A stretch of 43,792 nucleotides of DNA from a virus: the IMG/VR virus record IMGVR_UViG_3300027759_002180, positions 1-43,792 of that record, one strand, 5' to 3'. Positions 15,601-22,893 of the stretch are shown in pieces. The notes under the pieces are model-generated. The model searched no databases. It was not told the origin of the DNA and saw nothing but the letters and a program-made list of their open reading frames with translations. The position numbers and the translations under genes are program-made. Within the stretch, counting starts at the first letter, position 1. Every line of letters begins with the position of its first letter.

Positions 15601-17151
15601 TTGTCCTTCAAAATTTCGACCCCAAGCAAATAATCCACCATCTTGTCTAATCGCCAATGTGTGTTCGCCTCCGCCAGCAACTGCTGTCCAAGAACTGGAT
15701 CCTATTTGTACAGGTGAATATCTATTGGTAGTGGTTCCATCACCTAATGGTCCCCAGTTATTTCTTCCCCAAGTAAATAATGCTCCATCTGATCTAATAG
15801 CAACTGCGTGAGAGTATCCTGCAGAAACTGCTGACCAAGAACTTGATCCTATCTGTACTGGTGACGTTCTATAAGTAACAGTTCCATCACCCAATTGTCC
15901 ACTTGGATTTGCGCCCCAAGTAAATAATGCTCCATCTGATCTAATAGCCGCATTGAATTTTTTACCACCACTAACTGCTGTCCAAGAACTTGATCCAATT
16001 TGTACTGGCGATGATCTATTAGTATAAGTTCCATCACCAAGTTGAGCATAAAGGTTTCCGCCCCAAGTAAATAATTTTCCATCTGATTTAATAGCGACTG
16101 TGTGAAATTGACCAGAACTAACTGCTGACCAAGAACTTGAACCAATTGATACTGGCGACCCTTTCGTGACGGTCGTTTGATCGCCCAACATTCCATAAAC
16201 ATTTCGGCCCCAGGTCATCAATCCACCATCTGTTCTAGTAGCAACTGTGTGATATGTACCTGTTATAACGGATGCCCATTTAAGTGATGGAGTGGTGCCC
16301 AATTGTCCGGCACTGTTACTACCCCAAACATATAGTTCACCGTCCGATGTAATAGCTTGCGTATGAGAACCACCAGCACTAACTGCTGTCCAAGAACTTG
16401 ATCCAATTTGTACTGGTAATGATCGCTCACCACTCTGTCCATTACCAAGTCGCCCATCAGTCCCTAAGCCCCAAGTAAATAATTTTCCATCCGATCTAAT
16501 AGCCGCTGTATGATAATCCCCAGAACTAATTACTGACCAAGAAAAAGGAGCTTCATAAACTGAATTACCCAATTGACCAGAACCATTATCACCCCAAGTA
16601 AATAATTTTCCATCCGATCTAATAGCCGTCGTATGACCTCCGCCAGCAGAAACTGCTGTCCAAGAACTTGCTCCTATTTGTACGGGTGATGATTTACGGA
16701 TTTCAGTACCATCACCTAATTGGCCAGAATTATTACTACCCCAAGCAAATAATAAACCATCCGATCTAATAGCCGCTGTATGATAACCGCCAGCAGAAAC
16801 TGCTGTCCAAGAACTTGCTCCTATCTGTACAGGAGATGGTCTATTGTAATCAGTTTCATATGGAATTCCATCACCTATATTACCAAAGTAGTTACTGCCC
16901 CAAGTATATAAAAAATTATCTGGTCCAAAAGATACGGAACCTAAGGCTGCAAAGAGTGTTCCTACATCAGCACCGGAAACTTTAAGATTTGTGGTACCAA
17001 AAGGAGTTCCAAGTGTGGCATCAGCATAAAAATTGGATAAGTCCGTACCACTAATTTTAAAATTAACATCGTCTCTTTTTGTAGTTGCACCTATAGGCTC
17101 AAATAAAGCATCAAGGTCAGTAGACGTTACTCTAAAATTAGTGTTTGCCAT
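12637..17151 (-). CDS. Giant RCC1-repeat beta-propeller adhesin, 28 blades
   Basis: This 1504-aa protein is built almost wholly of RCC1-type repeats of about 50 residues. Each has S-S-P-V-Q-I-G-S-S-S-W-T-A-V-S-A-G, then H-T-A-A-I-R-S-D-G, then L-F-A-W-G-x-N-x-x-G-Q-L-G-D-G. I count 28 W-G strands. RCC1 propellers have seven blades, so 28 would fill four propellers. The protein starts with an L-Y-T-W-G strand and ends with the H-S-V-G-I-K half-blade, as in propellers closed by strands from both ends. Residues 1-75 carry three degenerate copies of an N-F-R-V-T-S-T-D-L-D-A-L-F unit, likely the virion attachment part. Extra linkers lie between blades 12/13, 20/21 and 24/25; the blade-length stretches between 3/4 and 5/6 are short. 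There is no signal peptide or membrane segment. It lies three bases after a fibre-chaperone-like gene, so a receptor-binding tail protein is the likely role. Confidence 0.85.
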   Translation of the reverse strand: MANTNFRVTSTDLDALFEPIGATTKRDDVNFKISGTDLSNFYADATLGTPFGTTNLKVSGADVGTLFAALGSVSFGPDNFLYTWGSNYFGNIGDGIPYETDYNRPSPVQIGASSWTAVSAGGYHTAAIRSDGLLFAWGSNNSGQLGDGTEIRKSSPVQIGASSWTAVSAGGGHTTAIRSDGKLFTWGDNGSGQLGNSVYEAPFSWSVISSGDYHTAAIRSDGKLFTWGLGTDGRLGNGQSGERSLPVQIGSSSWTAVSAGGSHTQAITSDGELYVWGSNSAGQLGTTPSLKWASVITGTYHTVATRTDGGLMTWGRNVYGMLGDQTTVTKGSPVSIGSSSWSAVSSGQFHTVAIKSDGKLFTWGGNLYAQLGDGTYTNRSSPVQIGSSSWTAVSGGKKFNAAIRSDGALFTWGANPSGQLGDGTVTYRTSPVQIGSSSWSAVSAGYSHAVAIRSDGALFTWGRNNWGPLGDGTTTNRYSPVQIGSSSWTAVAGGGEHTLAIRQDGGLFAWGRNFEGQCTGATPVTSSPVQIGSSSWTAVSAGQHHTAAIRSGGSLFAWGYNNFGQLGDGTTTTRSSPVQIGSSSWTAVSASYGNTGAFNQNGEFYIWGRNDYYQLGNQTTNSRSSPVVISSPGPSNIAATSSPVLIGTGAISVPDVFYSKVSTGYEGTMAIRQNGTLFVWGGNFDGQWGDGTAGNSNLKRSSPVQLGTHSWTAVMHAETSFGIRSDGLLFGWGRNQYGQVGDGSTTNRSSPVQIGSSSWTTVSSGKYNTAAIRSDGTLWTWGWNGSGSLGQGTGNYGYYSITSPIQVGSGSWTAVNVGYASVMAIRQDGKLFTWGNNNYGQLGNGTYGAPYVNPSPIQIGSSSWTAIGIRRKHAVAIRQDGKLFAWGMNMNGQVGDGTYYNRSSPVQIGSSSWTAVSAGGYHTAAIRSDGKLFTWGTAAQGQLGDGTTTDKSSPVQIGSSSWTTVSAGQFCTAGITVNNELYVWGSNDAGQVGDSSILNRTTPKNVVHGLYWQKTSAGLNHGTAIRSDGTLWVWGANGLGQLGDGTTTTRFSPIRITGPSFASSVKYWKDVSAGWQFTVAIAAAPAGLRADQMFAWGTNPNGQLGNGTFTSSSSPVPIGYSSWTAVSAGGYHAAAIRSDGLLFNWGKDNFAQLGSIYYGVDRYSPVQVGSSSWSAVSAGRNHTAAIKSNGLLFAWGYNNYGRLGDGTTTTRSSPVQIGSSSWSAVSAGREHTAAIKSNGLLFAWGQNNDGQVGDKTTTNRSSPVIIGGGPSPADPRSSPVQVGSSSWSAVSAGIYHTLAIRQDGGLFAWGRGYYYRLGLGNQYDYSSPVQIGSSSWTAVSAGGYHTAAIRSDGALFAWGSNSYGQIGDGYAGSPYNRPSPVQVGSSSWSAVSAGRMHTAAIKSNGLLFSWGLNIYGVLGNGGSSFYGYPSPIQIGSSSWTAVSASASGNFVGAIRQDGKLFTWGYNSDGRLGDGTYYNKSSPVQIGSGSWMAIDMGGAHSVGIK
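14363..14423. repeat. 61-bp exact repeat inside the RCC1 gene, copy A
   Basis: These 61 bases are identical by direct reading to 16757-16817, 2.4 kb away in the same gene. Many other blades share shorter exact stretches of 30-50 bases around the A-V-S-A-G and I-R-S-D-G segments. Such repeats can lose or gain blades by homologous recombination or replication slippage. Confidence 0.9.
16757..16817. repeat. 61-bp exact repeat inside the RCC1 gene, copy B
   Basis: Second copy of the 61-base stretch at 14363-14423. It covers the end of one blade and the start of the next (I-R-S-D-G back to S-S-W-T-A-V-S-A-G-G-Y-H). Both copies are in the same reading frame, so recombination between them would delete or add whole blades without a frameshift. 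Confidence 0.9.
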
Positions 17152-17154
17152 GTT

Positions 17155-17637
17155 TTAATAATCGGTGAAGACAGGCCATGTAAGATTATTTAAATCTTCT
17201 ATTGTAGAAATTGATAAATTAGTAATCGCTGTTTTAAAAGAATTCAACTTATTTATATCTTCATGTTGAGAAATACCTTTTTCAACCAATTTCTCCGCTC
17301 TTGTGATTCTTTCACCAACATTTTTTAGCATAAATTCTTTTCGTTGTTGTGCTTGATTAATACGCATTTCGTCTGTCACAACAGGCTTTAATGAAACTTC
17401 ACGGTGCTCAATAACTTCACCATCAACAACGGTATATGTTGGAAATTCTGAAAGGTTATGTGTTTCACTATTGTACTCTGGATTGTGTCTTACGATTTTA
17501 ACGAATCCATTTTCTTTCATAGTTTCTTCATTGTTTTTGGCAACAATATCAAAATTATTAATTCCATTCCAAAATTTAGGTATTAAATCATAAACACCCT
17601 TAACTTCACCATTAACTAAATTTGCATAAACAGTCAT
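17155..17637 (-). CDS. Probable tail fibre assembly chaperone
   Basis: This 160-aa protein resembles phage tail assembly chaperones. It has an N-terminal beta-rich part (Y-A-N-L-V-N-G-E-V-K-G-V-Y), a helical middle (Q-Q-R-K-E-F-M-L-K-N-V-G-E-R-I) and the closing pattern I-E-D-L-N-N-L-T-W-P-V-F, with the W-P near the C-terminus that is typical of the family. Such proteins help neighbouring fibres fold and usually do not stay in the virion. The ATG overlaps the stop of the 1742-aa fibre gene by four bases (ATGA) and the gene ends three bases before the RCC1 gene, so the client could be either. The family call is moderate because these proteins are short and divergent. Confidence 0.55.
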   Translation of the reverse strand: MTVYANLVNGEVKGVYDLIPKFWNGINNFDIVAKNNEETMKENGFVKIVRHNPEYNSETHNLSEFPTYTVVDGEVIEHREVSLKPVVTDEMRINQAQQRKEFMLKNVGERITRAEKLVEKGISQHEDINKLNSFKTAITNLSISTIEDLNNLTWPVFTDY

Positions 17638-20600
17638 TTGTTTTCTCCCTTAATTTGTTTTTTCAATTCATCAATTTGTTTTTGTTGTTCTTTTATAGCT
17701 TCAATCAGTAAACCAACTATGCTGTCATATGAAACAGATTTTATTCCATCTTCATTTGTATTAACAACTTCGGGTACGATTGGTTCAACTTCTTGTGCTA
17801 TTAGACCAATTGCTTTATTGTTATTGTCTATCCATTCAAAACTTACACCTCTAAGTTGTAAAACTTTTTCTAGTGAATTTTGAATAGTCTCAATATTTTG
17901 TTTGCTATTTATATCCGACAACGAATTGAATATGGTTGAATTCAATGTTCCTGTTGAAGGATTAAAATACAATTTGGTACTGCTACCCTTTGCTGTTTGT
18001 ATACTGCCTACCGCGCCAACAAATACTGGATAGAAAGATGCATTAGATGCTGTATCATCTGTTGCATTAATATTGACAGCACTAGAAATTAATCCTGCAC
18101 CTACGTTTGCTTGATAGGCTGATGTTACAGATATTAATCCAGCACCAACGTTGGCTGATCTGGCTGCAACTTCAACTCCCACGTTAGCTTGATAGGCTGA
18201 TGTTAATGATATAACCGCGGCACCTACGTTAGCTGATCTGGCTGCAACTTCAACTCCCACGTTAGCTTGATACGCTGATGTTACAGTAATTAGTCCAGCA
18301 CCTACGTTGGCTTGATACGCTGATGTTACAGTAATTAGTCCAGCACCTACGTTGGCTTGTCCTGTTGTTACAGCACTGTTGGCTGCATTATAAGCTAAGT
18401 TGGCTTGTGCAAATGCATTGTTTGCTTGATTATAAGCTGAGTTGGCTTGATTTCTTACCCAAGCATCTACACCGCCGCTTGCACTATTGGCTGCATTGTA
18501 AGCTAAGTTTGCTTGATTAAATACATTTATTATGTTATTGCTTAATGTAATTACACTTGCACCAACGTTAGCTTGTCTAGCCGCAATTTCAGTAATCAAA
18601 CCTGCGCCAACGTTTGCTTGGTAAGCACTAGTAACTGTAATTATAGTAGCACCAAGATTAGCATTATCAGCTTGTCTTCCTGATACAATACTAGCGGCTA
18701 AAGTTGTATTAGCTGTGTTTGCATCAATTCTTGCCGATCCAACGTTAGCTTGATATGCTGATGTTACAGATATTAATCCAGCACCTACGTTTGCTTGACC
18801 GGCTAATGCGGCTGCACCAGTATTTGCCTGTGCATTACTATAAATTGTATTTGAGTAATCTAATGGATCAAGACCACGTAATGTAATTACGTTTGTGATT
18901 AGATTTGCGCTTAGTGTTGCAACTCTTGTGTTTGCAATATCAATGATATTTGTTGGTTCATTATTTGTTAACAAATTGTCAAACAAGTAATATTTACCAT
19001 CGGAAAATTTACGAATCAACCCGGTATGATTATTTGGTGTATTAGCGTAGTGACCAATGAAACCAATATCCAACAAATCGCTTTGATTTTGTGTTCCTAA
19101 TTGTATTAGTGTATCAGTAACACTTAATGACGTTACGTTAAGTGTTGTTGTAGTTCCAGAAATTGTTAAGTTGCCAGAAACAGTTAAGTCGCCAGCAATA
19201 GAACCGCCAGTTGTTGGTAAAGCATTGTTAGCTTTATTGAATGCTGAATTGGCATGATTAAAAGCATTACTTGCGCTGGTCGTTAATGTGATTACACTTG
19301 CACCAACGTTTGCTTGTCCAAAAGCAACATCTGCAATTCTAGCCGCTCCAACATTTGCTTCATATGCAGATTTGGTACTAATAAGTCCAGCACCAACGTT
19401 TGCTTGATACGATGATGTTACTGAAATAACGGCTGCACCAACGTTTGCTTGCCCTGTTGTTACTGCTGAGTTGGCCGCATTATAAGCAAGATTAGCTTGA
19501 TTAAATACATTGGTTATATTATTGGATACTGTAATAATACTTGCACCAACGTTCGCTTGACTTGTAGTTACCACTGAGTTGGCTGCATTATATGCTAAGT
19601 TAGCCTGATTAAATACGTTAGTTATATTGTTGGACAAAGTAATAACGCTTGCACCAACGTTTGCTTGTCCTTGTGCAATTGCAGAACCTACGTTTGCTTG
19701 ATATGCTAATGTAACAGTATTAGCTGTTGATATTAATCCTGCACCAACGTTAGCTTGTGCGGCGGCTGAATCAGTAATTCTACCAGCACCAATATTAGCG
19801 GCTAAAGAAGTGTTGGCATTACCAGTATCTAATCTTAATTGTCCAACGTTTGCTTGGTAATTGTTAGTAACAGTGATTAATCCAGCGCCTACGTTAGCTT
19901 GATATGCTAATGTTACAGTATTAGCTGTTGATATTAATCCTGCACCCACGTTTACTTGATATGCACTTGTGACTGTAATTAATCCTGCACCAACGTTTGC
20001 TTGATATGCTAATGTAACAGTATTAGCTGTTGATATTAATCCTGCACCAACGTTAGCTTGCCCAGAAGCAACATCAGCAATTCTACCAGCACCAATATTA
20101 GCGGCTAAAGAATTATTAGCTGTGTTTACATCAATTCTTAATTGACCAACGTTTGCTTGACCTTGACCAATAGCAGATCCAACGTTTGCTTGATATGCGG
20201 ATGTTAATGAAATAACTGCGGCACCAACGTTTGCTTGTCCGGTTGTTACTGCTGAGTTGGCGGCTGTATAGGCAAGATTAGCCTGATTGAAAACATTGGT
20301 TATATTATTGGATACAGTAATGACACTTGCGCCAACATTTGCTTGACCCTGACCAATAGCAGATCCAACGTTTGCTTGATATGCTGTCGTAATCGTAATT
20401 AAACCAGCCCCAACGTTTGCTTGTGCGGCCGCTGAATCAGCAATTCTACCAGCACCAATATTAGCGGCTAAAGAAGTATTAGCGTTGCCTGTGTCTAATC
20501 TTAACTGACCAACGTTTGCTTGATAATTATTTGTGACAGTAATTAATCCAGCACCTACGTTTGCTTGATATGCTGATGTTACAGATATTAATCCTGCACC

Positions 20601-22862
20601 TACGTTTGCTTGACCAGCTAAAGCGGCTGCACCAGTATTTGCTTGATATGCAGAAGTTAATGAAATAACTGCGGCACCAGTATTTGCTTGTGCATTACTA
20701 TAAATTGTATTTGAGTAATCTAATGGATCAAGACCGCGCAACGTTATTACATTTGTAACTAGGTTTGCGCTTAGTGTTGCAACTCTTGTGTTTGCAATGT
20801 CAATAATATTAGTTGGATCAACATTTGTTTGTAAATTATCAAACAAGTAGTATTTACCATCAGAGAATTTGCGAATCAATCCTGTGTGATTATTTGGTGT
20901 ATTTGCATAACGACCAATGAAACCAATATCCAACAAATCTGTTTGATTTTCTTTACCTAATTGAATAAGAGTATCTGAAACACTCAATGAAGTAACATTA
21001 AGTGTTGTTGTAGTTCCATTAATAATTAAATTACCAGTAACTGCTAAGTCACCAGTAATTGTACCACCAGTTTTTGGTAGCGCATTATTTGCTGTAGTGT
21101 ATGCTAAGTTAGCCTGTGCGAATGATGAATTTGCCCTATCATACGCAGAGTTAGCTTGATTTCTTACCCAAGCATCAACACCACCGGCGGCATTATTTGC
21201 AGCCGTAAATGCTAAATTAGCCTGATTAAATACATTAGTTATGTTATTAGACAAAGTAATAACACTTGCGCCAATATTGGCTTGTCTAGCCGCCACTTCA
21301 GTAATTAATCCAGCACCAGCATTTGCTTGATATGCGGCAGTAACGGTGATTAATCCAGCCCCTACGTTTGCCTGACCAGTTGTTACTGCTGAATTGGCTG
21401 CATTGAAAGCAAGATTAGCTTGATTAAAGACATTAGTTATATTATTGGATAAAGTAATTACACTTGCACCAACGTTTGCTTGCCTTGCGGCTATTTCAGT
21501 AATTAATCCAGCACCAACGTTTGCTTGGTAAGCACTAGTGACTGTGATAAGTCCAGCACCAACGTTTGCTTGTCCCGATGCAACATCAGCAATTCTAGCG
21601 GCTCCTACATTTGCTTGTCCAGTTGTTACTGCTGAATTGGCTGCTGTGTACGCCAAGTTTGCTTGATTAAATACGTTAGTTATATTATTAGATGCTGTAA
21701 TAATACTTGCGCCAACATTTGCTTGTCCTGCCGCAACATCCGCAATTCTAGCGGCTCCTACGTTTGCTTGGTACGCTGATGTTACAGCAATAATACCAGC
21801 GCCAACGTTTGCTTGTCCTGTAGTTACGGCTGTATTAGCCGCATTATATGATAAGTTTGCTTGATTGAATACGTTAGTTATATTGTTGGACAAAGTAATA
21901 ACACTTGCGCCAACGTTTGCTTGTCCAGAAGCAACATCTGCAATTCTAGCGGCTCCCACATTTGCTTGATATGCTGATGTAACGCCAATTAAGCCAGCGC
22001 CAACGTTTACTTGATATGCACTTGTGACTGTAATTAATCCTGCACCAACGTTTGCTTGTCCTGTAGTTACGGCATTATTTGCGGCTGTAAACGCTAAGTT
22101 GGCTTGTGCAAAAGATGAAACCGCAACACCATAACTTGTGTTTGCTTGTGTATATGCTAGATTAGCTTGTGCAAAAGAACCGTAAGAAGTATTTGCTTGA
22201 TTGAATGCTAGATTGGCTTGATTGAATGCGTTGAGTGCAATGTTAGCACTAGCCGATGATGATACAGATGGTGCACCAGTTGTTGATTGAAAAACAAAAT
22301 CAGATGCGCCAGAGATTACAATCTGCCCACCATTATTTCCAATAACAATACCATCAATGTTGATTGAACCCGGACCAACAAACAAATCTTTCCAACGTTT
22401 TGATGCTGAACCTAAACTATAAACATTATCTGTTGTTGGAGTTACATTACCAGTTACAATTACATTCCCAGAAATTGTACCACCAGTAGAATTGAATTTT
22501 GTATTAGCGGCATCATAAGCTAAGTTAGCCTGTGCGAATGATGAATTTGCTCTATCATATGCCGAGTTAGCTTGATTTCTTACCCAAGCATCAACACCAC
22601 CGGCGGCATTATTTGCGGCTGTAAACGCTAAGTTGGCTTGTGCGAATGATGAGTTTGCTCTATCAAATGCTAAATTTGCTTTTGTGAATGCGAGTTGATC
22701 GAACTGTGTTGATTGTAAAGCAAGAGGAAAACCACCAGGAGTTGTTCCATCGTGAACAACAATTGTTTTCTTATCGGTATCTACGGTAATCTCAGCCACT
22801 GCTCCAGTAAATGTTGCTGTTTGGGCTGTATTTCCTCTTCTTAGCTGTAATTGCGTTGGCAT
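17634..22862 (-). CDS. Giant tail fibre with S74 intramolecular chaperone domain
   Basis: This 1742-aa protein starts MPTQLQLRRGNTAQTATFTG and has V-D-T-D-K-K-T-I-V-V-H-D-G-T-T near residue 30, the N-terminal domain that anchors many phage fibres to baseplates. The stalk is built of A-F-x-Q-A-N-L-A-Y-x-A-A-N heptads and about 40 Q-A-N-V-G units of 11 or 15 residues. A 140-residue beta block (from G-D-L-x-V-x-G-N-L to D-P-L-D-Y-S-N) occurs twice. The last 94 residues, from S-D-I-N-S-K at about 1649, are a peptidase S74 domain with G-L-I-A-Q-E-V-E and P-E-V-V. In the S74 family the Ser-Lys pair cleaves just before the Ser after helping the trimer fold. AAGGAT precedes the ATG, and a late-promoter-like box lies about 25 bases upstream. 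It is probably a trimeric adsorption fibre. Confidence 0.85.
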   Translation of the reverse strand: MPTQLQLRRGNTAQTATFTGAVAEITVDTDKKTIVVHDGTTPGGFPLALQSTQFDQLAFTKANLAFDRANSSFAQANLAFTAANNAAGGVDAWVRNQANSAYDRANSSFAQANLAYDAANTKFNSTGGTISGNVIVTGNVTPTTDNVYSLGSASKRWKDLFVGPGSINIDGIVIGNNGGQIVISGASDFVFQSTTGAPSVSSSASANIALNAFNQANLAFNQANTSYGSFAQANLAYTQANTSYGVAVSSFAQANLAFTAANNAVTTGQANVGAGLITVTSAYQVNVGAGLIGVTSAYQANVGAARIADVASGQANVGASVITLSNNITNVFNQANLSYNAANTAVTTGQANVGAGIIAVTSAYQANVGAARIADVAAGQANVGASIITASNNITNVFNQANLAYTAANSAVTTGQANVGAARIADVASGQANVGAGLITVTSAYQANVGAGLITEIAARQANVGASVITLSNNITNVFNQANLAFNAANSAVTTGQANVGAGLITVTAAYQANAGAGLITEVAARQANIGASVITLSNNITNVFNQANLAFTAANNAAGGVDAWVRNQANSAYDRANSSFAQANLAYTTANNALPKTGGTITGDLAVTGNLIINGTTTTLNVTSLSVSDTLIQLGKENQTDLLDIGFIGRYANTPNNHTGLIRKFSDGKYYLFDNLQTNVDPTNIIDIANTRVATLSANLVTNVITLRGLDPLDYSNTIYSNAQANTGAAVISLTSAYQANTGAAALAGQANVGAGLISVTSAYQANVGAGLITVTNNYQANVGQLRLDTGNANTSLAANIGAGRIADSAAAQANVGAGLITITTAYQANVGSAIGQGQANVGASVITVSNNITNVFNQANLAYTAANSAVTTGQANVGAAVISLTSAYQANVGSAIGQGQANVGQLRIDVNTANNSLAANIGAGRIADVASGQANVGAGLISTANTVTLAYQANVGAGLITVTSAYQVNVGAGLISTANTVTLAYQANVGAGLITVTNNYQANVGQLRLDTGNANTSLAANIGAGRITDSAAAQANVGAGLISTANTVTLAYQANVGSAIAQGQANVGASVITLSNNITNVFNQANLAYNAANSVVTTSQANVGASIITVSNNITNVFNQANLAYNAANSAVTTGQANVGAAVISVTSSYQANVGAGLISTKSAYEANVGAARIADVAFGQANVGASVITLTTSASNAFNHANSAFNKANNALPTTGGSIAGDLTVSGNLTISGTTTTLNVTSLSVTDTLIQLGTQNQSDLLDIGFIGHYANTPNNHTGLIRKFSDGKYYLFDNLLTNNEPTNIIDIANTRVATLSANLITNVITLRGLDPLDYSNTIYSNAQANTGAAALAGQANVGAGLISVTSAYQANVGSARIDANTANTTLAASIVSGRQADNANLGATIITVTSAYQANVGAGLITEIAARQANVGASVITLSNNIINVFNQANLAYNAANSASGGVDAWVRNQANSAYNQANNAFAQANLAYNAANSAVTTGQANVGAGLITVTSAYQANVGAGLITVTSAYQANVGVEVAARSANVGAAVISLTSAYQANVGVEVAARSANVGAGLISVTSAYQANVGAGLISSAVNINATDDTASNASFYPVFVGAVGSIQTAKGSSTKLYFNPSTGTLNSTIFNSLSDINSKQNIETIQNSLEKVLQLRGVSFEWIDNNNKAIGLIAQEVEPIVPEVVNTNEDGIKSVSYDSIVGLLIEAIKEQQKQIDELKKQIKGENK
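18815..19235. repeat. Duplicated 140-aa fibre module, copy 2
   Basis: Encodes the block starting T-T-G-G-S-I-A-G-D-L and ending D-P-L-D-Y-S-N-T-I-Y inside the 1742-aa fibre. It is closely related to the block at 20675-21095; most residues match (for example S-D-G-K-Y-Y-L-F-D-N-L), but the DNA has diverged at many third positions. The duplication is therefore older than the exact repeats elsewhere in the fibre genes. Edges are approximate. Confidence 0.8.
20675..21095. repeat. Duplicated 140-aa fibre module, copy 1
   Basis: First copy (in protein order) of the beta module of the 1742-aa fibre, with K-T-G-G-T-I-T-G-D-L near its start and N-H-T-G-L-I-R-K-F-S-D-G-K in the middle. A more distant relative of the same module lies in the 547-aa fibre (T-H-H-G-L-V-R-R). 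Edges are approximate. Confidence 0.8.
21796..21902. repeat. 107-bp repeat, copy 2 (1742-aa fibre gene)
   Basis: Identical over 107 bases to 5621-5727 in the 412-aa fibre-like gene. Both lie in the same frame and orientation, so exchange between them would join the two fibres without a frameshift. Confidence 0.9.
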
Positions 22863-22885
22863 TTAATATCCTTAAATTATCAATC

Positions 22886-22892
22886 TATTTAT
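22886..22892 (-). promoter_or_regulatory. T4-type late promoter box upstream of the 1742-aa fibre
   Basis: The minus strand reads CATAAATAGATTG, with the same core and trailing G-A as the boxes before gp18 and the 547-aa fibre. It lies about 25 bases before the ATG, in the 31-base gap after the 281-aa fibre gene. It could start a transcript covering the large fibre, the chaperone-like gene, the RCC1 gene and perhaps the enzyme cassette. Confidence 0.6.
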
Positions 22893-22893
22893 G

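Noticed and set aside
12849-16457. Several 60-117-aa frames in a second minus-strand frame within the RCC1 gene
   Set aside because: They repeat the same Y-K-L-D-Q-V-L-G-Q-Q-L pattern, the frame-shifted reading of the S-S-S-W-T-A-V-S repeat. They are shadows of the long frame.
12637-17151. CRISPR array, suggested by regularly spaced repeats of about 150 bases
   Set aside because: The repeats and spacers together form one open frame with RCC1 blades; units are degenerate and too long for CRISPR repeats.
17906-17913. TATAAATA late promoter inside the 1742-aa fibre gene
   Set aside because: The match is perfect but lies within the conserved start of the S74 domain (D-I-N-S-K codons), about 270 bases before the next gene, so chance is likely. 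It could still be tested by transcript mapping.
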